From positions 1 through 24,800 of the forward strand of contig CAJOIG010000031.1 in NCBI GenBank assembly GCA_905234575.1: DNA of 24,800 nucleotides, written 5' to 3'. Below are positions 16,717 to 23,934 of this stretch, in pieces. Positions within the stretch are counted from its first letter, which is position 1. The number at the start of each line of letters is the position of its first letter. A model generated the notes under the pieces. It had not been told where the DNA came from. It was given only the letters and a program-made list of their open reading frames with translations, and did not search any database. The position numbers and the translations under genes are program-made. The DNA is from an uncultured Oscillospiraceae bacterium (GTDB lineage: Bacteria > Bacillota > Clostridia > Oscillospirales > Oscillospiraceae).

Positions 16717-17436
16717 TCAGGCCGCGGGCCGATCCGCGGCGTATTCCTTCCCCAGCATGGCGAGCACCGTCATGACCATCAGACGCAGGTCGTCCCACAG
16801 GGAGAACCGGCGGATGCCCTCCAGGTTGTAGGCCATCTTGCCGGGCAGGACCTCCTCCACGTACACCCGGTCCGCGTCAGCGGCGGCGTCCAGCAGGGCG
16901 GCCTCGTCCTTGTACATGATGCTCGCGAGGCTCGTCACCCCGGCGGGCAGCAGCAGCGTGGCCATCATCTCGGGGGTGTAGGCCGCCACATATTTCGGGA
17001 CCTCTGGCCGGGTGCCCACGAAGGTCATGTCCCCCTTCAGCACGTCGATGAGCTGGGAGATCTCGTCCAGGCGGAACCGGCGGATGAACTGCCCCACCCG
17101 GGTCACCCGGGCGTCCCCGCTGACGGTGACGAGGGTGCCCTTGCGGTCGGCCCCGTCCACCATGGAGCGGAACTTGTGGATGCGGAACTCCCGGCCGTAC
17201 TGCGTCACCCGCGTCTGCCGGTAGAACACCGGCCCCGGACTGTCCGCCCGGATCGCGATCGTCAGGCCGAGAAACAGCGGCGACAGCAGCACCAGCATGA
17301 GCGCCGAGGCCAGCATATCAAACGCCCGCTTGGCGGCGAGGGCCGCGCGCCGGCGGGCGAGGATGTCGTAGTAGGCCCGCACCTCCGGCGTGCGCATGGA
17401 CGCCGGCAGCTCCTCCCAGGGAAGCAGCCGCATCAT
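16717..17436 (-). CDS. Polyprenyl-phosphate sugar-1-phosphate transferase (PglC/WcaJ catalytic type)
   Basis: This initiating enzyme moves a sugar-1-phosphate from a UDP-sugar to undecaprenyl phosphate. It is a 239-residue monotopic phosphoglycosyl transferase without the four N-terminal helices of long WcaJ-type proteins. After a 35-residue soluble lead come KRAFDMLASALMLVLLSPLF (about 36-55, the re-entrant helix), SPGPVFYRQTRV (about 66-77), FRIHKFRSM, and RRFRLDEISQLIDVLKGDM with the catalytic Asp124-Glu125 pair, then the G-TRPE motif. It overlaps the aminotransferase gene by 4 bases (ATGA). That gene order and the upstream dehydratase suggest a 4-amino-4,6-dideoxy-HexNAc substrate, as for PglC. 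This is inference. Confidence 0.91.
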   Translation of the reverse strand: MMRLLPWEELPASMRTPEVRAYYDILARRRAALAAKRAFDMLASALMLVLLSPLFLGLTIAIRADSPGPVFYRQTRVTQYGREFRIHKFRSMVDGADRKGTLVTVSGDARVTRVGQFIRRFRLDEISQLIDVLKGDMTFVGTRPEVPKYVAAYTPEMMATLLLPAGVTSLASIMYKDEAALLDAAADADRVYVEEVLPGKMAYNLEGIRRFSLWDDLRLMVMTVLAMLGKEYAADRPAA

Positions 17437-18650
17437 GCCAGGTAGGGACGCAGCACATCGCGATAGCAGTCGATGACATAGGCCGCGTCCTCGTCGGTCA
17501 GGCAGGTGTGAAGGGGCAGGGTAATCTCGTTTTCGAAGCGGGCATAGGCGTTCGGGTAGTCCGCGATGTCAAAGCCCAGGCGCTTGTACGCCGTGTGCAT
17601 CGGCAGGGGCTTGTAATGGACGTTGCAGGCCACGCCGCGCTCGGCCATGGCGATGATGATCTCGTTTCTCTGCTCCGGGCGGATCCCCGGCACGCGGGTG
17701 ATGTACAGGTGTCCGGAGGAGCTGTGCGTGTCCGTATAGTGGGAGAGGGTCTCGACGCCCAGCGGACGGAACGCGGCGTCGTACCGCTCGATGAGTTCCC
17801 TCCGGCGGGCCAGCATGCCGGGATAGCGTTCAAACTGGGCCAGCCCCATGGCCGCCATGATGTCGGTCATGTTGCACTTGTACCAAGGGCCGACGATGTC
17901 GTACTCCCAGGCGCCGAGCTGCGTCTTGGCGAGGGCGTCCTTGCTCTGTCCGTGCAGGGAATACAGCTGCGCCAGGTGATAGAGCTCCTCATCATCGACG
18001 CCGGGGATGCTGCGCCAAGTCATGGCACCGCCCTCGGCGGTGGTGAAGTTCTTCACGGCGTGGAAGCTGAAGTTCGTGAAATCGGCGATGCTGCCCACCA
18101 TCCGGCCATGCCATTTCGCGCCGAAGGCATGGGCGCCGTCGGCGACGACGGCGACGCGGCCCAGGGCCCGCTGGATGTCGTTCGACGGGCGGAACAGGGC
18201 GCGCCTGCGCTCAACGGCCTCGAAGATGCGGTCATAGTCGCAGGGGACGCCGCCCAGGTCCACAGGGATGACGGCCTTCGTCCGCTCCGTGATGGCCCGC
18301 TCCATGGCGTCATAGTCCATTTCCAGGCTGTCGGGCCGGCTGTCCACCAGAACGATCTTCGCGCCCACGTGCTCGATGACCGAGGCGCTGGCGGTATAGG
18401 TGTAGGCGGCCGTGATGACCTCGTCCCCCGGGCCGATGCCGAGAAGGCGCAGCGCCATCTCTCCGCAGGCCGTCTGGGAGTTCAGGCAGACGCACTCCGG
18501 CGCGCCGACCCAGTCGGCGATCTTCTGCTCGAGCTCTTTGGTGCGAGGGCCGGTGGTAATCCAGCCGGACCGCAGCGCGTCCGACACATAGCGGACCTCC
18601 AGCTCAGAGATATCAGGGGGGGAAAACGGAATCTCTCTTTTCTTGTCCAT
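17433..18650 (-). CDS. DegT/DnrJ/EryC1/StrS-family sugar aminotransferase
   Basis: This PLP-dependent enzyme would convert the 4-keto-6-deoxy sugar made by the adjacent dehydratase to the 4-amino sugar. The 405-residue protein starts with the family pattern IPFSPPDISELEVRYV and has SGWITTGPRTKELEQ (about 28-42) and TAAYTYTASASV. Cofactor residues include Asp171 in VVADGAHAFGA and the Schiff-base lysine Lys200 in FSFHAVKNFTTAEGG. It starts 13 bases after the dehydratase stop, with an AGGAGG-type site preceding ATG 18650. By context it resembles PglE (UDP-4-amino-4,6-dideoxy-GlcNAc). No PglD-type acetyltransferase is encoded nearby, so the amine may stay free or be acetylated by an enzyme from elsewhere. 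Confidence 0.9.
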   Translation of the reverse strand: MDKKREIPFSPPDISELEVRYVSDALRSGWITTGPRTKELEQKIADWVGAPECVCLNSQTACGEMALRLLGIGPGDEVITAAYTYTASASVIEHVGAKIVLVDSRPDSLEMDYDAMERAITERTKAVIPVDLGGVPCDYDRIFEAVERRRALFRPSNDIQRALGRVAVVADGAHAFGAKWHGRMVGSIADFTNFSFHAVKNFTTAEGGAMTWRSIPGVDDEELYHLAQLYSLHGQSKDALAKTQLGAWEYDIVGPWYKCNMTDIMAAMGLAQFERYPGMLARRRELIERYDAAFRPLGVETLSHYTDTHSSSGHLYITRVPGIRPEQRNEIIIAMAERGVACNVHYKPLPMHTAYKRLGFDIADYPNAYARFENEITLPLHTCLTDEDAAYVIDCYRDVLRPYLA

Positions 18651-18663
18651 GTACTTCCTCCTG

Positions 18664-20661
18664 TTACACGCCTGCTCCGGCCGCCGCCATCTTCATTTCC
18701 CGGGATTCGACGGCGTTTTCGTTGACCTCGCCGGGATCGTGATAGGTGGGGATGACGGCCATGAGGGCCAGTCTCGCGGCGTTGTCGTCGCCGGAATCGG
18801 CGGCCGCTTTGAGGATGTTCAGCTTTGTCTCCAGCACCTCGGGGGAAAGGGGCGTGTCCCGCTCAATGAAGATAAGGCTGTTTTCGGTCTTGGTAAGGGT
18901 CTCGCTCTCGATGAGCAGCTCCTCGTAGAGCTTCTCGCCGGGGCGCAGCCCGGTCTCGATGATGTCGATGTCCCGGTAGGGCTCGTATCCGCTCAGGCGG
19001 ATCATGTTCTCCGCGAGATCCAGGATCTTCACGGGCTTGCCCATGTCCAGGACGTAGAGGGTGCCGCTGTTCGACATGGCGCCCGCCTGCAGCACGAGCT
19101 GCGTCGCCTCGGAAATGGTCATGAAATAGCGGATGATGCGCTTGTCCGTCAGGGTGACGGGGCCGCCGTTCGCGATCTGCCGCTTGAACAGGGGGATGAC
19201 GGACCCGGCGCTGCCGAGCACGTTCCCGAAGCGGGTGGAGCTGTAGGCCACCTTGCTGTGGGTGCTGTAGCTCTGGACGATCATCTCGCACATGCGCTTG
19301 GTGGCGCCCATGACGTTCGTGGGGTTCACGGCCTTGTCGGTGGAGACCATGATGAACCGCTCGACCTCATATTTTTCGGCCATCTGGACGGTGTTCAGGG
19401 TGCCGAAGACATTGTTGTGGACGGCCTCGCAGCAGTTGTGCTCCATGAGGGGGACATGCTTGTGGGCCGCGGCGTTCAGGACGATCTCCGGGCGGTAGGT
19501 CGCGAAGACCTTCTCGAGCTCGACCCGGTCGCACACGGAGAGGATCTCCACCTGCACGGGCAGGCCGGGATGAGCGGCCTTCAGCTCCTGCTCGATCTCG
19601 TAGGCGCCGTTTTCGTAGACGTCCAGGATGACGATGCGCTTCGGCGCCATGCGGGCGATCTGCCGGCAGATCTCGCTGCCGATGGACCCGCCGCCGCCGG
19701 TGATGAGCACGGTCTTGCCGGTGTAATACGCGGCGGTGCCGTCGGAGTTGATCTCGATCGGGGGACGGAAGAGCAGCTCCTCGATCTCGAACTCCCGCAG
19801 GTGGCGCCGGCCGGAGGCCGACTTCACGGTGGGGTAGTCGTAGACCTTGATCTTCATGCCCATGGCCTTATAGCGCTCATAAAGGGCTTTTTTGGCCTCC
19901 TGGGTGATCTGCGGCACGGCAAAGATGATCTCCTGGACGCCGAGGTCGGTGAGTGCATGGGCGTCGAGGGTGGATTCGTCGAACACAGGGAGGCTGAGGA
20001 TGCTGCGTCCGGTCTTCTCGCGGGAAACATCCACGAAGCACACCGGCGCGTACGACGCCTGGGGGTTCTCCAGCAGCTCCTCCGCGAGCGCCGCGCCGAC
20101 CCGCCCGGCGCCGATGATGGCGACCTTGATCCGGCGGGAGGCATAGTTCGGCGCGTCCGGGTCCTCGGGGTTCACATGCACCCCGCCCAGGAGCAACAGA
20201 AGCTGCCGGACGAGATTGTTCTCGTTCGGATCGCGGCTGGCGTATTGGTAGGCGAAGTAGTACAGCAGGCGGGCGGCCAGCGCCCCCAGCAGATTCATGC
20301 ACACGATGCTCAGCCGCTGCACGAAGCTCACGTGGGTGATGGGCAGCAGCAGCTCGGCGAAGATATAAACGATTCCGCCCGCGACATCGGTCAGGAGCAG
20401 GCGGATATAGGCCCGGGCCCCGCCGTAGCGCCAGATCTGCCCGTACACCCGCCCGAGGAACCGGGCCGCGAAAATGCACACCGCCCCCAGCAGTCCATGC
20501 ACCAGGATCTCCGTCCCGGCAAGGGGGTCGTCGATGCTCGGATGCAGCCCCAGCAGCAGGAAAATAACGCCGGCGTAGATCAGAAAATCATAGAAAACAA
20601 GAAGCCAGCGGACATGCGCCGGAGTCCGGCTCCCGGCGGTCCGCGCCGTATCTTTCTTCAT
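18664..20661 (-). CDS. Membrane-anchored NDP-sugar 4,6-dehydratase (PglF/WbpM/CapD type)
   Basis: The first gene of the polysaccharide operon encodes a 665-residue protein with the full WbpM-type layout. About four membrane helices (residues 17-140) are followed by a CoA-binding-like Rossmann domain (about 177-290, starting KVAIIGAGRVGAAL) and an extended SDR domain (about 315-630). The NAD+ site is TGGGGSIGSE (321-330). The catalytic region has STDKAVNPTN (440-449) and MGATKR (451-456), where Met replaces the usual SDR Tyr, as in PglF and WbpM 4,6-dehydratases that act on UDP-GlcNAc. The product would be UDP-4-keto-6-deoxy-HexNAc for the aminotransferase downstream. GGAGG lies 6 bases before ATG 20661. 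Confidence 0.92.
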   Translation of the reverse strand: MKKDTARTAGSRTPAHVRWLLVFYDFLIYAGVIFLLLGLHPSIDDPLAGTEILVHGLLGAVCIFAARFLGRVYGQIWRYGGARAYIRLLLTDVAGGIVYIFAELLLPITHVSFVQRLSIVCMNLLGALAARLLYYFAYQYASRDPNENNLVRQLLLLLGGVHVNPEDPDAPNYASRRIKVAIIGAGRVGAALAEELLENPQASYAPVCFVDVSREKTGRSILSLPVFDESTLDAHALTDLGVQEIIFAVPQITQEAKKALYERYKAMGMKIKVYDYPTVKSASGRRHLREFEIEELLFRPPIEINSDGTAAYYTGKTVLITGGGGSIGSEICRQIARMAPKRIVILDVYENGAYEIEQELKAAHPGLPVQVEILSVCDRVELEKVFATYRPEIVLNAAAHKHVPLMEHNCCEAVHNNVFGTLNTVQMAEKYEVERFIMVSTDKAVNPTNVMGATKRMCEMIVQSYSTHSKVAYSSTRFGNVLGSAGSVIPLFKRQIANGGPVTLTDKRIIRYFMTISEATQLVLQAGAMSNSGTLYVLDMGKPVKILDLAENMIRLSGYEPYRDIDIIETGLRPGEKLYEELLIESETLTKTENSLIFIERDTPLSPEVLETKLNILKAAADSGDDNAARLALMAVIPTYHDPGEVNENAVESREMKMAAAGAGV

Positions 20662-20673
20662 TATCTGCCTCCG

Positions 20674-20704
20674 GAGGATCCGCCCCGACGGGTAAAGGAT
20701 CCTC
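20674..20704 (-). promoter_or_regulatory. Leader hairpin next to the Shine-Dalgarno of the dehydratase gene
   Basis: An 8-bp perfect inverted repeat (GAGGATCC / GGATCCTC, 20674-20681 with 20697-20704) encloses 15 bases with a further CCC/GGG pairing. In the mRNA the hairpin ends one base before the GGAGG site at 20672-20668. No T-run follows, so it is not a terminator. It may modulate ribosome access. Confidence 0.5.
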
Positions 20705-20741
20705 GAAAACTATGCTCCCACTTTTCAAAATGGTTTTATTG

Positions 20742-20770
20742 ATTTTACCATATCACAGGAATAAAAGCAA
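20742..20770 (-). promoter_or_regulatory. Promoter of the polysaccharide operon
   Basis: On the minus strand, TTGCTT (20770-20765) and TAAAAT (20747-20742) are 17 bases apart. The -10 is preceded by TGG, giving an extended -10 (TGnTAAAAT). The predicted start lies near 20735, leaving a leader of about 75 bases. It is the only promoter-like match I see ahead of the twelve-gene operon. Confidence 0.7.
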
Positions 20771-20807
20771 TCCTTTTTCTGTATATACAATTATAATGCA
20801 TCCCCCG

Positions 20808-20882
20808 ATAGGATTTCCGGGATTTTACAATAGGATTTCCGGGATTTTACAATTATATTCTACAATTTAATCTACAATTTAA
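20808..20882. repeat. Two adjacent tandem duplications in the divergent intergenic region
   Basis: A 22-bp unit (20808-20829, repeated at 20830-20851, beginning ATAGGATTTCCGGG) is followed by a 12-bp unit TCTACAATTTAA at 20859-20870 and 20871-20882. TACAAT occurs at 20786, 20826, 20848, 20861 and 20873. The block is AT-rich and lies between the two divergent promoters. Confidence 0.85.
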
Positions 20883-20890
20883 TATATGCT

Positions 20891-20931
20891 CCGATCCCTC
20901 TCTTGACGGGATCGGTCCGGGGTGATACATT
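20891..20931 (+). promoter_or_regulatory. trkA promoter with overlapping inverted repeat
   Basis: TTGACG (20903-20908) and TACATT (20926-20931) are separated by 17 bases, placing the start near 20938 and about 27 bases from trkA. A perfect 8-bp inverted repeat (CCGATCCC 20891-20898, GGGATCGG 20908-20915) has its right arm starting at the last base of the -35 element and its loop covering the rest. It could be a repressor site or a hairpin. Confidence 0.65.
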
Positions 20932-20964
20932 TAGTTTACTAATCTTGAAGAACGGATCGTGCTT

Positions 20965-22320
20965 ATGGACATCATTCTCGTCGGCGCGGGGAAGGTCGGC
21001 TTCACCCTCGCCCAGTTCCTCACGAAGGAGGGCCACAGCGTCACCGTCATCGACCGGGACCCAGCGCGGATCGCCCTCGTGAACACGGAGCTCGACGTCA
21101 TGACCGTCTGCGGGGCCGTGGACCTCGATCTGCTGCGTCTGGCGGGCGCGGAGGCGGCGGAGCTCCTCATCGCCGCGACGGACTCGGACGAATCGAACAT
21201 CCTCTGCTGCATGGTGGCGCGGAAGCTCGGCGTCGCCCACACCATCGCCCGGGTGCGGCAGGCGGAGCATTTCCGGGAGGTCGTCCTCCTGCGGGAGGAG
21301 CTCGGCCTCTCCCTGACCGTGAACCCGGAGCAGGCCGCGGCCCTGGAGATCAGCCGGGTGCTGCGCTTCCCCTCCGCCGCCCGGGTGGACACCATCGCGA
21401 AGGGCCAGGCGGAGCTCGTGGAATTCCGGCTTTCCCGGGACAATCCCCTCGTCGGCACGGAGCTCAAGAGCTGGCACGCCCGTTACGGCGGGGGCACCCT
21501 CGTCTGCGCCGTGCGGCGGGCGGGCGAGGTCCTCATCCCCGGCGGCGATTTCGTCCTGAAAGAAGGCGACGCCGTCACGGTCGTGGGCGCGCCCTCGGAC
21601 GTCCACGCCCTGTTCAAGTCCCTGAACATCCACAAAAAGGGCGCGCGGTACGTCCTGCTCGTGGGCGGCAGCCGGGTGGCCTATTACCTCGCGCAGCAGC
21701 TCCTGTCCATGGGGCTGCGGGTGAAGCTCATCGAGAAGGACCCGGCGAAAGCAGATCGGCTCAAGGACCGGCTGCCGAAGGCGGAGATCGCGGTGTGCGA
21801 CGGCTCCCGCCCGGACGTGCTGGACGAGGAGGGGATGCCGGCCTTCGACGCTCTGGCCGCGCTGACAGGCTCGGACGAGGTGAACCTCGTGGTGTCCGCC
21901 TACGCCAGGCAGGCGGGCATCCCCAAGGTCGTGGCGAAGGTGGACGAGCCGCACTACGCACCGCTGGCGTCGGCCTTCGGGCTCGACACCCCCGTCCGGC
22001 CGCGGGAGCTCGTGGCGGCCCAGGTGCTGCGGTACGTCCGCGCCATGGAAAATTCCGCAGGCGTCAGCGGCGTGGAGAGCCTGCTCCGGGTCCAGGACGG
22101 GCGTCTGGAGGTGCTGGAGTTCCGGGCGTCGGAGTCCTCGCCCTGCGTGGGACGGACGCTGATGGACCTGCCCATCCGGGAGGGCGTGCTCATCGCCGCC
22201 GTCATCCGGGAGGGCGCCTGCCTCATCCCCCGCGGCGGCGACGAGCTCCGGCCCGGGGACAGCGTCCTCGCCGTCACGAACCGGGAGGGCATGACCTGTC
22301 TCGAGGACATCCTGAGGTGA
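20965..22320 (+). CDS. trkA: Trk system potassium uptake regulatory protein TrkA
   Basis: TrkA is the cytoplasmic RCK gating subunit of the TrkH potassium channel and responds to nucleotides. The protein of about 451 residues has two tandem RCK halves. The first opens MDIILVGAGKVGFTLAQFL with the dinucleotide-binding GAGKVG and the acidic strand end VIDRDP. The second opens RYVLLVGGSRVAYYLAQQLL with LIEKDP. Each half ends with a TrkA-C domain (around VGTELKSW and VGRTLMDLP). A GTG at 20959 gives two extra residues; I prefer ATG 20965 because TrkA proteins normally begin right at this strand. The ribosome binding site is weak (GAAG or ACGGA). trkH follows after 4 bases. Confidence 0.94.
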   Translation: MDIILVGAGKVGFTLAQFLTKEGHSVTVIDRDPARIALVNTELDVMTVCGAVDLDLLRLAGAEAAELLIAATDSDESNILCCMVARKLGVAHTIARVRQAEHFREVVLLREELGLSLTVNPEQAAALEISRVLRFPSAARVDTIAKGQAELVEFRLSRDNPLVGTELKSWHARYGGGTLVCAVRRAGEVLIPGGDFVLKEGDAVTVVGAPSDVHALFKSLNIHKKGARYVLLVGGSRVAYYLAQQLLSMGLRVKLIEKDPAKADRLKDRLPKAEIAVCDGSRPDVLDEEGMPAFDALAALTGSDEVNLVVSAYARQAGIPKVVAKVDEPHYAPLASAFGLDTPVRPRELVAAQVLRYVRAMENSAGVSGVESLLRVQDGRLEVLEFRASESSPCVGRTLMDLPIREGVLIAAVIREGACLIPRGGDELRPGDSVLAVTNREGMTCLEDILR

Positions 22321-22324
22321 GGCC

Positions 22325-23773
22325 GTGAACTACCGTATCGTCTCGAAGATATTGGGCCGCGTCCTGCTCATCGGCGCGGGCCTTCTGTGCGTGCCGCTTG
22401 TCGTGGCGGCGCTGTACGGGGAGAGCGTGCTGCCCTTCCTGTACGCCGCGGGCATCGCCCTGCTGGCGGCAGGGGCACTGCTCCTCCTCGGGCACGGCGC
22501 GGACGACAGCCTCCGGGCCCGGGAGGGCTTCGTCTCCGTGGCGCTGAGCTGGCTCGTGCTGAGCCTTGTCGGCGCGCTGCCCTTCGTGTTCTCCGGCGTG
22601 ATGCCGCGGTTTGCGGACGCGCTGTTCGAGTCCGTCTCCGGCCTCACCACGACCGGCGCCTCCGTGCTGCCCGGCGTGGAGGGCCTGCCCAAGGGGGTCC
22701 TGTTCTGGCGCAGCTTCTCCCACTTCATCGGCGGCATGGGCGTGCTGGTGTTCATGATGGCGGTGCTGCCCCTGGACGACCGGCACTCTCTGCACCTGCT
22801 GCGGGCGGAGGTCCCCGGCCCCGTGAAGGGCAAGCTGGTGCCCCGGATGCGCTCCACCGCCCGGATCTTGTACCTCATCTATATCGCCCTCGCCCTGCTG
22901 GAGACGGTCTTTCTCCTCTTCGGCGGGCTCGGCCTGTACGACAGCCTGCTCACCGCCTTCGGCACCGTCGCCACCGGCGGCTTCGGCCTGCGGGACCTGA
23001 GCATCGGCGGCTACCACAGCGTCTACGTGGAAATGGTCGTGGCGGTGTTCATGCTGCTCGCGGGCGTGAACTTCAACCTCTACTACATCGTCCTGCTGAA
23101 GCGCTCCCTGGGCGGCTTCCGGAGCGAGGAGCTCTACTGGTACCTCGGCGTCATCGCCTTCGCGAGCCTCACCATCGCGGCGGGCATCGCCCGGAGCGTC
23201 GGGGGCTTCCTGCCGGGGCTGCGGTACGCCTTCTTCCAGGTGGTCTCCCTCATCACCTCCACGGGCTTCGGCACGGCGGACTTCAACCTCTGGCCGCCCT
23301 ACGCGCGGACGATGCTCCTTCTCATCATGGTCGTCGGCGCCTGCGCAGGCTCCACCGGCGGCGGCGTCAAGCTCGGGCGGGTCGTCATCGCCGTGAAGGC
23401 CAGCCTCCGGGAGGTCCGGCGGCAGCTCTTTCCCCGGTCCGTCGCCCGGGTGACCATGGACGGCCGGCGGCTTGACGAGCCCGTCATCCACACCACCGCG
23501 GCCTACTGCCTGCTGTACGTCCTCACCACCATGCTGGCGTGCCTGCTCCTCTCCCTCCAGGGCCTCGACACCGAGACCACCCTCACGAGCGTCATCTCCT
23601 GCCTTTCGAACATCGGGCCGGGCCTCGGCCTCGTGGGTCCCATGGGGAACTTCGGCGTCTGGAGCGCCCCGGCAAAGCTCCTTCTCTGCCTGTGCATGCT
23701 CCTCGGACGGCTGGAGTTCTTCCCGGTGCTCCTGCTCTTCGCGCCCGGCGTATGGGTCCGGCAGCGCCGGTGA
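22325..23773 (+). CDS. trkH: Trk potassium channel subunit TrkH
   Basis: The 482-residue membrane protein forms the K+ pore. Four selectivity-filter loops are visible: SGLTTTGASVL (near residue 110), TVATGGFGL (near 217), ITSTGFGTADF (near 313) and CLSNIGPGLGL (near 422), each preceded by a pore helix in the usual four-repeat TrkH architecture. FIGGMGVLVF follows the first filter. Translation starts with GTG at 22325 after a GAGGTGAGG site formed at the end of trkA, so the two are coupled in one operon. Na+ dependence (KtrB-like) or H+ coupling cannot be told from the sequence. Confidence 0.94.
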   Translation: MNYRIVSKILGRVLLIGAGLLCVPLVVAALYGESVLPFLYAAGIALLAAGALLLLGHGADDSLRAREGFVSVALSWLVLSLVGALPFVFSGVMPRFADALFESVSGLTTTGASVLPGVEGLPKGVLFWRSFSHFIGGMGVLVFMMAVLPLDDRHSLHLLRAEVPGPVKGKLVPRMRSTARILYLIYIALALLETVFLLFGGLGLYDSLLTAFGTVATGGFGLRDLSIGGYHSVYVEMVVAVFMLLAGVNFNLYYIVLLKRSLGGFRSEELYWYLGVIAFASLTIAAGIARSVGGFLPGLRYAFFQVVSLITSTGFGTADFNLWPPYARTMLLLIMVVGACAGSTGGGVKLGRVVIAVKASLREVRRQLFPRSVARVTMDGRRLDEPVIHTTAAYCLLYVLTTMLACLLLSLQGLDTETTLTSVISCLSNIGPGLGLVGPMGNFGVWSAPAKLLLCLCMLLGRLEFFPVLLLFAPGVWVRQRR

Positions 23774-23810
23774 TCGTTGGCCCGATCGTTGGTTATTTAT
23801 CTATCGATTC

Positions 23811-23853
23811 TGAATATTTCCGGGGTGTTTTCACGTTTTCCCGGAAATATTCA
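23811..23853. terminator. 14-bp perfect inverted repeat between trkH and argC
   Basis: TGAATATTTCCGGG (23811-23824) pairs perfectly with CCCGGAAATATTCA (23840-23853) across a 15-base loop. It is a strong hairpin 38 bases after trkH, but no clear T-run follows it on either strand, so a terminator role is likely rather than proven. An operator is the alternative. Confidence 0.5.
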
Positions 23854-23873
23854 CTTTCTGACTGCATAAGTTC

Positions 23874-23902
23874 TTGCATATTCAGAAGCACATCCCTACA
23901 AT
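23874..23902 (+). promoter_or_regulatory. argC promoter
   Basis: TTGCAT (23874-23879) and TACAAT (23897-23902) are 17 bases apart; transcription would begin near 23909, about 26 bases before argC. ATATTCA (23878-23884), which resembles half of an arginine-repressor box, overlaps the -35 and spacer. This fits ArgR/AhrC control but the full palindrome is not canonical. Confidence 0.6.
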
Positions 23903-23934
23903 AGAAACCAATTTCCCGCAAAGGACCGAACACT

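Noticed and set aside
18643..20742. A 699-codon open frame on the + strand opposite the dehydratase gene
   Set aside because: It is antisense to an unmistakable SDR enzyme, its sequence is low-complexity His/Asp/Gly/Leu-rich, and it has no family features. Long antisense frames are expected in GC-rich DNA.
20808..20882. CRISPR-like array in the intergenic repeats
   Set aside because: There are only two copies per unit, directly abutting without spacers, and no cas genes; these are tandem duplications.
22274..23491. Minus-strand frames opposite trkA and trkH
   Set aside because: They are antisense to conserved K+ transport genes and show only Glu/His/Gly-rich shadow composition.
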